From positions 6,430,682-6,494,681 of the forward strand of contig NC_087384.1 of assembly GCF_963675165.1 (NCBI RefSeq): 64,000 nt of DNA, in the 5' to 3' direction. The notes under the pieces are model-generated. The model was not told the DNA's origin. It saw only the letters and a program-made list of their open reading frames with translations, and searched no databases. The translations under genes and the position numbers were made by a program. The stretch comes from Halichondria panicea (lineage: Eukaryota; Porifera; Demospongiae; Suberitida; Halichondriidae). Shown here piece after piece: positions 1 to 15,999 of the stretch (its first letter is position 1; the number at the start of each line of letters is the position of its first letter).

Positions 1-1
1 C

Positions 2-223
2 AAGGACATTAATGTACATTCTCATACATACAACACACTCTATGTGATATACAGCAAGCTGCATTTTGATGGGAACACTAACTCTGTGAAAGCTCACGAG
101 AATCCTGTAACATGCAAAGCTGCTAAAACTAAAAACAAAGTAAGTGGTGTTGTTTGTGAATTGGTTATAATTTACCATCAGACAAAGAATGCTCTCCAAG
201 ATGTTACCAACAAAAGACATTGA
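2..223 (+). CDS. Possible 3'-terminal exon of an unidentified gene entering from the left edge
   Basis: The frame starting at base 2 stays open for 73 codons up to TGA at 221-223. It has no ATG, so it could only be the end of a gene that starts outside the window. The predicted peptide has mixed composition, with charged and hydrophobic residues and two Cys, and ends ...DVTNKRH. I recognise no domain. An open frame of this length is not rare by chance in AT-rich DNA. If real, it is convergent with the LRR-EGF gene whose stop is at 324. Confidence 0.25.
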   Translation, partial: KDINVHSHTYNTLYVIYSKLHFDGNTNSVKAHENPVTCKAAKTKNKVSGVVCELVIIYHQTKNALQDVTNKRH

Positions 224-323
224 GTGAGGGCCATAAAGAGAAACAAACATGAACAGAACAGTATCATACCTACATGTGAAATCATACTTAATACACTTAA
301 TAATTATACTGTGTGTGTTATGT

Positions 324-4108
<3,785 letters not shown>

Positions 4109-4318
4109 ATTTATCTTTTTCTACAAACCTCCTATAAACTTGCAGTGTACTAGCCCCACCCCCATTATAGGGCATACAAATGTACCACATTGATAGTGTT
4201 TATGATAGTATCCAGGACAACCTGTCATCAACAATTTCTTTAAACATATTCATTAACACCTCTAGTGAGTGGTGGTGAGATAAAAGGAATGATTTAATAA
4301 ATACAGTTACGGAGAATG

Positions 4319-7287
4319 TCATAATGTTGTGCTGTGTTCAAAATCCTTTGCATTTACTCCAATATTATGAGTGACCACCTCTTCATAAGATGGTGGGTGG
4401 TCTGCTCTGCAGAATGTCTGAGGAGGTGCTGTGGGGCACACACCAGACGATCGTCTACTTGTTCCTCCTTCAACATCATGTGACTCGGACTGGATCAGTG
4501 CACCTCCTGGAGTAGAATACGAAGGAGATATTCGCATCTTTTTCTTCAATAAACGTGTCCCAATTCCTAGTATCACTATTACTGCGACTAGTACTACAAA
4601 AACGGCAGCTGTAACACCGACAATTATCGCCAAAGTAGCTCCAGTTGACAGGGCCGGGGACGATGCCGTAGCACCTGGAGTAGAGTCACTTGGGGTTACA
4701 ATAGCAGTAGATGGGTTGGTATTAGTGTTAGGCTGCGTGGTGTACACCTCACAATCCGGTGGGTCCATTTTACATGTGCAGGTTCCATTAAATCGATTAC
4801 AAGACTCCACTCTTGTTCTACATTCACAGTCATGGATACAGTCAGGTCCGTATGTGCCTTCTTCACATTCTGCAATATAGTCAATAATTACTTGCATCAA
4901 ATGCTGTAGATTATATTTACCTTCGCTGCATGCTTCTCCTGTCCACCCAGCTGGACAGTTACACTCTCCAGTGATGTGATCACACCTAGCTACATTCTCA
5001 CAAGCACACACTCCAGCACAATCGTCTCCGTAGTACCCCTCAGGGCATTCTGTTAGACGGTGCAATATGGTAATTTTGTTAGATTTTTGTGAATTCTTAC
5101 CATCGTCACAGAGCAATCCTGTCCATCCAGCAGTACAGTCACAGTCACCTATTATGTGATCACAGCTAGCTTCATTCTCACACATACAAGCCTGGCATCC
5201 GTCTCCATAGTATCCTTCGAGACAGGCTGCATGCATGACAATAAATTAATGTTCAGCTAAAGCTATAAAAACAGTTAAGTAGGAATTAGTATACCTTCAT
5301 TGCATGCTTCTCCTCTCCACCCAGCTGTACAGTTGCACTCTCCAGTGATGTGATAACAACTAGCTCCATTCTCACAAGCACACACTCCAGCACAATCGTC
5401 CCCGTAGTATCCCTCAGGGCATTCTGTTAGATGGACAGGTGTAGTAGGGTGATTTTGTTAGTTTATCTTACTTTCGTCACAGAGCAATCCTGTCCATCCA
5501 GCAGTACAGTCACAGTCACCGCTTATGTGATCACAGCTAGCTCCATTCTCACACATACAAGCTTGGCATCCATCTCCATAGTACCCGTCAGGACAGGCTG
5601 CATAAAATTGATGTTCAGCTAAAGCTATAAAAGTAGGAATTAGTATACCTTCATTGCATGCTTCTCCTCTCCATCCAGCTGTACAGTTGCACTCTCCAGT
5701 GATGTGATTACAGCTAGCTCCATTCTCACATGCACACACTCCGGCACAATCGTCCCCGTAGTACCCCTCAGGACATTCTAACAAGTAGGTAACAATGATC
5801 AACTGACACTGCACGACAAACCATGGATCCATACACATACCTAGACTACAGTTGTCTCCATGATACCCTGCTGCACATTCACATTCTCCAACAGTTGTGT
5901 TGCATGCTCCATTCACACACTGCGGCTCACACGCTATGGGGACCAAGATCGTAAAAATCGTATGAATTAAAACGCCACTACAAAAAACCACATAAGCTAA
6001 AATTAAAATTGCCCTTGTGTTTGAGTGGCACTTAAACTACACTGTAATACACTTACTGCATCCGAAATCCTCAGCGTCTGCGATACTACTCACTGCTACT
6101 ATGGTATTGTTGAAAACTGGAGCTTCACAAAACCCAATGTCAGAGACTAGTGGTTGCTGATTTGTATCAGCGAGGAAGGAGAATAACCATCTCAAGTGGC
6201 AGTCGCATACAAGAGGATTCCCAACCAATATCCTGCATGGGTGAATGAGTACAATGCAAAAATCGTAAAAACATGTACTGTTTTGGAGGTGTCTAACATG
6301 GACACCGACAAAACAGTGTCTAGATACTAGTGCGCATGCGCAAACCTTGCCTCGAGGCTTGACTACGATACACTTTGCTTGACAATGGGATACTAAGTAA
6401 GTTGCAAGTATACTAAGTCCCATAGTACCTCCTCTGAAGCACCTTTCCCATGTACTTCCCATGTACTTCCCATGCATTAACAACTATCTAATAACTTACA
6501 ATTCTGCGATTCTGCTTGGCAGTGAAGAGAAGAGATCACTGGGTAGTGACTCAAAGATATTATTGCCAAGATTTCTGCAGGAATAAGACGAGTAATGAAG
6601 AATATAGTGGTGTACAATATTAACTTACATGATGGGAAAAAATTGCAAGCCATTGAATGTATCAGCAGTGATGCTCCTCAGGAGATTGTTCGACAAAACT
6701 CTACAGCAATAATAAAATATGAAGTTTGCATTATCATTAGTTTGTTTGCTTACAGTGTTGTAAGACTTGTGTTTTCGAACAGATTCTCTGAAATGTGAGT
6801 CAACCGATTATTGCTCAGATCCCTGTTGAGAAGCAAACACATGATTATTTATTAATCGAAGCTAAAGCTCTAGCCACTTACAGTTCCTCTAGGTTAACGT
6901 TGCTCCCAAAACTGCCAAACTCAATGGATGACAAATTGTTGAAAGACAAATCCCTGTATATAGAATAGATACGCTGCAATACCATTCAGCTAGCTAGTAA
7001 AGTTTAACAGAAACTTACAGAGTCTCCAATATGGTGTAATTGACAAGGTCTGCAGTAGTTAGCTCTGTAATCTGGTTGCTACGGAGGACTAGCTCATCTA
7101 CTCGAGGCTGCACATCGTCTGGTAGGGAAGGGAATGAAGTCAATCCTCCACCAGCACAAGTGATGGTGATGGCTGAGCCTGTGTCTGAGCAACCAAAGCA
7201 AGGCAGAGGGGAACAATCCTGTCCTTGAGTAGGTATTACTAGCACAGAGAACAAGAGAACTGCTGCTGCTAGAACACTGGTCGCCAT
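4319..7287 (-). CDS. Type I membrane LRR plus EGF-like receptor with a PPxY tail, 13 exons, 671 aa
   Basis: Predicted cell-surface receptor. Exons: 7019-7287, 6882-6953, 6754-6822, 6629-6700, 6500-6574, 6057-6232, 5841-5933, 5649-5777, 5472-5597, 5295-5423, 5101-5226, 4921-5049, 4319-4869; the sum is 672 codons with the stop. The start at 7287 (MATSVLAAAVLLFSVLV) gives a clean signal peptide; an in-frame ATG at 7335 would place charged residues before it. Next come an LRR N-cap (CSPLPCFGC), four LRR exons, an LRRCT exon, one short EGF and five EGF-like exons alternating 129 and 126 nt in two types (GYYGDDCAGVCACEN and GYYGDGCQACMCEN). The last exon adds another EGF, a Ser/Thr/Pro stalk, a transmembrane helix (ATLAIIVGVTAAVFVVLVAV), basic RLLKKK and a ~90-aa tail containing DHPPSYEEV, a PPxY motif for NEDD4-type WW domains. 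The layout resembles phagocytic receptors of the MEGF/Draper type, but ligand and role are unknown. Confidence 0.85.
6277..6476. mobile_element. MITE-like dispersed repeat, copy 1
   Basis: This ~200-bp block lies in the intron before the LRRCT exon of the LRR-EGF receptor. It is the inverted, clearly related counterpart of 30096-30300. Both contain GCGCATGCGCAAACC, the same ACCGACAAAACAGTGT segment and repeated CCCATGTACTT units. There is no coding capacity. The family also includes the foldback at 30274-30408 and 45646-45736. Confidence 0.7.
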
Positions 7288-7520
7288 AACTGTTTTAGAG
7301 CTTGCACTGTTTATTTTCTCAATGGGATAGCACAATCAATATGGGATGCAGGCTGAGCCCCACCCCCACATTTTGCAGAGACCACGTGTGTCACGTGACC
7401 TCTTTTTTACTCTTCTGAAAGGTCAAAGGTCACTGTGGCTACCTAACTTGTGTGATTTAGAGTGTTTTGTGTGTGTTCTTTTCACTTGTCTCAGTGCACG
7501 CTTCGACTCTCTCTCGAAGG
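7288..7520. promoter_or_regulatory. Head-to-head intergenic region, candidate bidirectional promoter
   Basis: Only 233 bp separate the start codon of the minus-strand LRR-EGF receptor (7287) from the SPT6 start codon (7521). Promoters and 5' UTRs of both genes must lie here unless there are upstream noncoding exons. The stretch contains CACGTG-like sites (ACCACGTGTGTCACGTGACC at 7381-7400), an E-box type palindrome occurring twice. I see no clear TATA box. Confidence 0.5.
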
Positions 7521-10500
7521 ATGAGCGGCTCAGAGGATGGCGGTCTTATTAACCAGGAGGCGGAGCAGAGCTCAGATGGAGAAGAGGGCAGTGGTTCAAG
7601 TTCTGATGAGTCGGAAGAAGAAGGTGTTTAAATGTTGATTTGTGCTGTTGCTAGTTTGGTACGATCTATCGATATTGTCCATGTAGTGTATTAGCTACAA
7701 AGGTTAATCGTAATAGTGAAACCCAGCCCAGTTTAGTCTCGTGGGCCATACTCTACAACCTGTAGTATCAGATTATGGAGCATGGCCTGCAAGACTACCC
7801 AATGTTACTACATAAATCTTCCCAAATCTGTGTTAGTTAATACACTTGCACAAGATACACGTACTGTTACACACACCCACACCACACATTAGACACATCT
7901 ACACACACACACACCGCCCCCACACACTAGATACACTAGACACAGGTGACGTTGAGGGTCTGATCAATGACACTGTGTCAGAGAAGGAGGGAAGCAGCTC
8001 TGACAGTGATAGTGGGTCAAGCAGCTCTGAGGCAGATGAGCCAGAGGAGGGAAACAAAATCAAGAGGAAGAGACGTATGTATGTAGTCATGTGTAATGTC
8101 CCCTACTGTCTCCACCATTCTTTACAACCACTGCAAACTTGTTTGAATCAATTGTCCCACTGCAAACCTTTAGACATGATGAGAAATCTTAGAGCATTTT
8201 CCCAGCTATCCTTCACTACTCTCTCTCTCTCCCTTATGTTACATAACCGTGATCTTTATTGGTATGGTCTGACTCTCTGTCACGCTTGCAGCACGGGTTG
8301 ATGACAGACTGGATGCGGATGATTATGCCCTAATTGCAGAGAACACTGGCCTCAAGATCAAACCTGTAAGTGCTTTAGTACAATTATACTATATACAAAC
8401 CTTAAGATTTGCACGCATGTACATGTAGTTAACAATTTAATTATGTCCCATTTCTGAAAATACTGTCAGATATTATAGTTACCGTATAAGTTGTTTATTT
8501 TCGTTAGTGCAAATTTTCGTATGAACTCCCAAATTTCGTATTCTAAAATATTGATATTATTTTCTGTACAGCTCAGGGTGGTGACGTACGTATAACCTAT
8601 TGCACATTAATAATTTCGCATTTTTAATTTTCGGATGATACTCTACAATACGAAAAAGTATGTCTATCGTACGAAATAACTTGCTACAGTATACGGTAAA
8701 ATCGTATGACGTGCTATTAGCGACTGGAGAGTGTACAGCAATTAATCCCGTATTGCATGTTGTTAATGACAACGTATTGTTTTCGAATAATGGCTGCGAC
8801 AGAAAATATTAATAAAAAACTGCAGAGAACTTCATCATACACGATTAGAAATCAATAGTATGGCTACTCGTGCAATAAGAGATTAATAGCACTCATAACA
8901 AGCACTGGCAAGGCTAATAGAAGCTTGCCATTGCTTGTTACTCGTGCTATATTGCACTCTTAACCATGTACTGTTACTTATACTAATTGCATGTATTTTT
9001 CAGTCAGTATTTTATGTTGTGTTTCTCTTCTCAGAAAAAGTTTCGTCGTGTGCACATGCTGGACAGTGATGACGAGGGGGAGGGTGGTGAGCCTCCCGGA
9101 GGTGGGCATGTTGAACCATCACCAGTCACACCCCACACCACAGATGATGTCGATGATATCGCTGGAGTAAGCTTGAGAGTGTGCATACAGTACAGTAGAT
9201 TAGATTGTAGTTATTGGCCCAAAAGTACATCATCATAGCCCATGGTCTTTTGTCGAAATAGGCTGTTTTTTTACCTTCCCAAAATTTTTATGTGACAGGG
9301 CTTATCTTACAATGTAGTTTTGATTATTGATTGCAAGTTGTGGCCTTCCGAAAGTAGCTTGCCAAATTGTTAGTTTTTCAGAAAAACACATACCATAAAG
9401 GTTTCTAGGCATTCCTCAGATGTCACAGCATGTCACAATAATTTGCACTTTTCACGAAGAGCAGACGTGTGTACTGGAGCCATGCTGTTGTTGTATTCAT
9501 ATGCCATGTTGTTGCATCCCCCCTCCTCAGGTGTTTGGTGACAGTGATGATGATGACATGGCTAGCTCCACCCACAGCGGAGACAAGGACAAGATCCTGC
9601 CTCGGGATGAAGAACAGGACGGTGAGAACAATACTATTATCCGTGTCTCTTAGATACAATCTTATCGTGTACATGCACACATGCAATATTAGTATTATTG
9701 TGTGTTTGTCTTCTCTCAGATGATGACTTCATTGTGGATGATGATGGCCGTTCTGTGAGACAGAGGAAGGGTGACGGCACTTACGCTGAGCCGTGAGTTG
9801 TGTGTGTGTGTGGGGGGGGGTGGTGTGAGACAGAGGAAGAGAAACGGCACTTACGCTGAGCCGTGAGTTGTGTGTGTGTGTGTGTGTGTGGGGGGGGGGT
9901 GGTGTGAGACAGAGGAAGGGTGACGGCACTTACGCTGAGCCGTGAGTTGTGTGTGTGTGTGTGGGGGGGGGGTGGTGTGAGATAGAGGAAGGGTGACGGC
10001 ACTTACGCTGAGCCGTGAGTTGTGTGTGTGTGTGTGGGGGTGGTGGTGTGTGTGGGTGGGTGTGTGCAGAGTTTTCGGCTCTGTAAGAACGTATACTAAT
10101 AGAGAGCATTGTGTGTTGGATTAGTTGTCACTGTGAGAAGAAATGGTGATTTTCCCAACACGAGCCTATTTTGATAGCTAACATTGAGTATTCATAACTT
10201 GAGTTAAGATTCTGCATTTTCAATTAAAATATGCATTTTGTAAATGATTGCTTTCTGACTGAACCTCAAAATTTCCGCTGTTGAATGAGATGTTCATTTC
10301 AGCTTCTTTTTTCTTCAGTTCTCTGCTAGAGGCTCAGGAGATATTTGGACTGGACTTTGACCTGTCTGAGTTCAACCAGGTGGCAAGGGACGGGCTGGAA
10401 TCAGACGAGGAGAACGATGAAGACGGTGAATTTGTTGAGGTGAGTAACTGGGGTCAAGGGTCACTGGGGTCAAGCGTTACCTTAGGCATTTCCACACAAA

Positions 10501-13500
10501 TCAAAGAATGAATGTCGATTACAATTGACTCTACTAAATTTGCTCGCACAATAAATTCTTTTATTTTTATGTATTATATTCATGTACTCCTGATTACAAT
10601 TTATAGCCTGGCAACTGTACATCACCATTTCTAATGTATACATGTACATGTACTCTGACCTCTACTCATACAGTACGACAGTGACGTGGATAGCGAGTAT
10701 GGGACCACACCCACCTCTAAACGCACCAAGAAGCCCCGTCGTCGCAAGAAAAAGAAGACGACCATCTACGATGTATACGAGCCGAGTGAACTGGAGAGAG
10801 GTCACTTCCTGGAGAGGGACACGGAGATACGGGTCACAGATATCCCAGAAAGGTCTATATGGTAGTGGGTGTGGTCTATATTGTAGTGGGATGGGTTTAG
10901 ATGAGAGTGGAATCAAAGACCTGAGCTCATTTTTTTTCTGTCAGTTGAAATGTCATATTAATGTACCTGTGTGATCGAGCATGTATTTGTGTCCAGGTTC
11001 CAGACGCGTAACATCCCGGTACAGAAACCAGAGGACCCGGGAGAGCTGGAGGATGAGGCAAGATGGGTCTACGACCAAGCCTTCCTCAACCAACCCATCT
11101 CCAAGCAGGTGACCAGTCGATTCATACATTGTGTAGTACGTACTACCATAATCGTTCTAATTAAAGAATCAGTAAAAAATAATTATTTTTCTAGAAACAA
11201 TGTACGAAAAAAATTGATTTTATATAATTATGGTAGTATATGGGCGTTATAAAAGAGGGCGTCCTAACCGAGGCTGGTTCTATAATTAGAACGCTTACGG
11301 TACTGTACAATGTTAAGTGCTAATGTCTTCACCAAAATTAGCAAATTAATATCTTATATTTATATACTAGTACTTGTATAACATCACCATCCTTGTCTGA
11401 TTGCAAATTGTAGAAATGTGTGCTTACTGTATTTTGCTCACTCGCCATTTATTAATTAACTGAACATTAATTTCCATATTTTTGCAGCCCTACCATCAAG
11501 TGGAGAAGGTCCGAGCTAGTGGGGGTCGAGGTTCCTATGGCAACAAGATGCAAGGGTCGATGGTGCCGAAGATCAAAGAAGCTCTCAATCTGATAAGAAA
11601 CCATTTCTTTGAGATCCCGTACATAGCTAATTATCGACGTGAGTATGTTGAACCTGAGCTGGACATTCATGACCTCTGGAGGATATTTCACTGGGATGAG
11701 AAGGCGAGTGGGCGGGGGAAACCCCTACTAATTAGTGGGCCAAGAAGGTGGGTAGGGGAGGTCCCTACTAATTAGAGAAACATTAGTAGAATGGTTTTGC
11801 TTGTACATGTAGCGTTAAATTTGAACGGCCATGAATTTAGTTCTGTTGGTCCAATAACGTTTATTTTATGATTTTCTGAATGCTTAGAGAGAGACCTTTC
11901 AAATGATCACACACACACACACACACACACCCACACCCACACACACACACACACACCACACGGCCACAGTGGATGCAGCTGAACAGTCGCAAGGCGAGCA
12001 TGAGACGATTGTTTAAGAGAATGAGAGACTATCAGTTTGAGAAGATGAGGGAACAACCGGACAAGGCTTTGACCGAGGACACGCGTCCAATCACAGAGGA
12101 GGATTTCACCAGGTGACCCACTCACTCAACCACATTGTTCAGTACATGCCCTTCCAATAACTACAATCCTCTTCACCTCACTTGAAAAGCAAATAGAACC
12201 ACTACAGTGTACATGTGTATATACATGTACACAGTAGGGTCACACCATGTACACATTCTACACACTTGAAGTAGCATTTCTGCTTTTTCGTTTTTAAAAA
12301 TTTAATTTCAAGTGAAGTTGAAAGGGTTGCAATCAATTCAAATTACTGTATATACGCACAATTTGGTTTCTGTAGCGACCTATCACTGTAGGTACTATCA
12401 AGAGTAGATAAGATAATATAATACTCTTATCTAACTCTTATCTACTCTTGATACTATTTATAGCTAGAAAAATTTGATAAAATTATCAACTTTTTATAAT
12501 AAATATATATAATTTTATCCCCCCCTCAATCACCAGACTGGACTGTGTGATGACACTGGAGGAGCTCACAGACGTACACGCCCACTTTACCCTGTACCAC
12601 GGCCGGGACCTCATCTCAATGCAAAACAGCCAAGTCAGCAAATCCTCCGTCCAATCAGATGAGCCGTCTACTGCTGCTGCTGACAAGGCAAAAAAAGGCG
12701 TCCGACAAGCACACAAGAGCGACTTCTACGCAAAGTGTCAGGAAAATAGTCTCTCGTCTCTAGCTGCTAAATATGGGCTAACTTCCGAACAGTTTGGGGA
12801 GAATCTGAGGGATAATTATCAGCGCCACGAGACAGAGCAGCACACCGTGGAGCCAGAGGAGGCTGCCGAGGACTATGTGGAGCCCATCGGGTGTGTAATG
12901 TGTGTGGGGTGTGGGGGTGTAGGGGGCATCGTGTGAGCGTGTGTGTGTGGGTGCGGTTGCTTAATTCAATGCTTATACAATGTATATTTAGATGCAGTAG
13001 TACATGAACATGTAAAAGAGTGGTGCTAGCTATACACATGTAGTACAGTAGAGCCAAACAGAAGAAAGGAAATGTCTTGCACAGTTAGTTGCTCTGTCTA
13101 GTACTTCTGGCACTTTTTGCTTGCAAAACCAATAAGTCCAAATCTGCCTCGGCGGCATTTTTTTTTCTCCTGTTTCTCGTTATCCTTTTCCTCGTTTTGT
13201 GTTACTATCAGTGAACCACTGTTCAGTGTCACTCCAGCAGGCTCACGTATACGTAGGTCTGGTGTAGCTGGTGTGTGTGCACTTAAGCCTGATGTAGCTG
13301 GTTCGTGTGCACTTAAGCCTGGTGTAGCTGGTCCGTGTCCACTTAAGCCTGGTGTAGCTGGTTCGTGTGCACTTAAGCCTGGTGTAGCTGGTTCGTGTGC
13401 ACTTAAGCCTGGTGTAGCTGGTTCGTGTGCACTTAAGCCTGGTGTAGCTGGTTTATGTCCACTTAAGCCTGGTGTAGCTGGTTCGTGTGCACTTAAGCCT

Positions 13501-15250
13501 GGTGTAGCTGGTTCGTGTGCACTTAAGCCTGGTGTACATGTAGCTGGTGTGTGTATGTTGTTCTTCTCCTGTTTCTCGTTATCCTTTTCCTCGTTTTGTG
13601 TTACTATCAGTGAACCACTGTTCAGTGTCACTCCAGTAGGCTCACGTATACGTAGGTCTGGTGTAGCTGGTGTGTGTACGTTGAAAGGGATAAGTGTCCA
13701 CCAACCACTGTTGAAATCTTGTATAGAAGATTGTCTAACTCTGACATTCTGCTGTTCACTTTGATTGTGAATGTCCTTATCATCGAAGCTGTTGAGACGA
13801 GCTGAGCTCAGCCTGGTAGAGGTTAAGATGAGTAGTATCAAACAAGGGTTCATCATGTTCTACACATGTAGTCAACTCAACTTTTAGCTAGAGCATACAT
13901 ATATTTTTGTCTTACTAGATCACATGACTAAAGCATAGATAGTAGAGCGGAGGGATTGGAAACATATCAGGTGACCAATGTATTGCCCTAGAGAATTCTG
14001 ACACCATGTGTGTTGCATTCCGCAAGTGTTGATTGCGATTGATTGCGAGCCAGCTGCAAAGACAGAGGAGAAGAAACTGAAGAAAACTGCAGTAAGCACT
14101 GGCAGAGCTAGTATGTATGTACAGTGATAATTATCAGCGCCAGAGCAGCACACCGTGGAGCCAGAGGAGGCCGCCGAGGACTATGTGGAGCCCATCGGGT
14201 GTGTAGTGTGTGTGGGAGGGTGTGTGTGTGGGGGGACTGTAGAGGTTGGCCTTTTATTAGGCACACGGTGGTTTATGGGGCATGATGTCATCCCTGATCA
14301 TAATATGGCATGCATGTACAGTAATAGCATAGCGATAACAATTATTATGCAATTAACACATATCACATGTTCACATCATGAGGCTATTTCTATTGAGTTT
14401 TTCAGCGATTCTAATTGGCTAGCTACCTTTCAATTGTTTAAAACTCCCAACGAGCATTAACCCCGATCTGCTGGTCCCTCATTTCTCCATGACGACCGTG
14501 AGCAGAAACTCCCACTCCAATCTTAGCCCTCCCATTGTCACCCTCATAGATTGTCTTTCCAGCATTCATATTCCATTCTCCATTTTCCCCGTTCACTTTG
14601 CCTTCAACCCATCCTCCTCCGTTAGTTTTTGCAGCAGCTATCACGTCGCCTTTAGTGTTTACATCCACAACAGCCTCATTGCTCACAGCCAGGTGAGCTA
14701 TGCAGATGATCAGCATGCAGATTAACAGATACTTCATGGTTGGTCTAGTCTCACTGGTCACTTGCGTTTCGCCTTCTTGTACTTTATATGTCTTCTCTGT
14801 TGTCCACTTGACCTTGGATATGGAACTGGAGCTAGCTTTTCCTCTTATACTACAAGAAATGGGCTGCCCCTCTGGTGAAATGCAATCTGTAAATCTTATA
14901 AACTGTTAATGTTACTGCAAATTTCCCTAGGGTATGTACCTCTGACCTGTACTTTCTGATGTAATCCCTCTTCCTAGCTCGTGACTGTGTGGGTATATTG
15001 GTTCTGATTTCACAATTTTCCCAGGGGTCTGTCGCTTTGAATATCTTTGAATAACATTCAGGGGTCTGTGCTTCAAATATCTTTGAATAACATTCCACTT
15101 CATTATGTATACCCAAGTTCAGAGTTTGTGGGCTTGAACTAATCATTAAATCATTTGCGTTGAACCATCATGACATCCATCGTAAATTATGTGTTGACAA
15201 AAATTAATAAGGTTCATGTATATAATTATACAGGTACATGTACATCACAC

Positions 15251-15318
<68 letters not shown>

Positions 15319-15958
15319 AGCCCATCCGGTGATGTATGTGACTGTGTGCTTAATTCAATAATACTGCATTTGATGTTTGCAAAATCAAATGTATGATGAG
15401 TTAGTCTATATTAACTTGTAGTTTTCTGCTCTAGTACTCATTGCTGGCTGCATCGTAGTTAATATCCAAACCGGAGGCTTTTTTGTTTCTTGCTTCTTGT
15501 TACTATCTGTGAACCACTGTCCAATGTCACTCCATCTGTACTTGGGTCTGGTGTAGCTGGTCCGTGTCCACTTAAGCCTGGTGTAGCTGGTTCATGTACA
15601 TGTATGTTGTGTGGAGTAAGTAGCCCCCAGCCACTGTTGATATCGTCTATAGGACAATGTCTAACTCTGAAACTACTCTGCTGTTCACTTTCGTTCTCTT
15701 TCTGGTGAATGTCCTTATCATCGAAGCTGTTGAGACGAGCTGAGCTCAGCCTGGTAGAGGTTAATATGAGTAGTAGTGCCAAACAGAGGTTCATCATGTC
15801 AGATACATGCAGTCTTGAAACTCAATAACATTAGATATTAATATTAATATTGTTATGTCATAATTATTACCTTATTAGGTTGGCATGCGTCGAATACTAG
15901 CTGTGTTATCTATATAACAACATTCTCCACACACCCACACCCCAGATGATATATAGAG

Positions 15959-15999
<41 letters not shown>

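Noticed and set aside
7288..7335. Upstream ATG at 7335 for the LRR-EGF receptor
   Set aside because: It adds 16 residues with charges before the signal peptide; 7287 gives a normal signal start, matching its paralogue.
9729..10002. Minus-strand ORFs with PPPPHTHTH repeats
   Set aside because: They are translations of the donor-spanning minisatellite in SPT6 intron 6.
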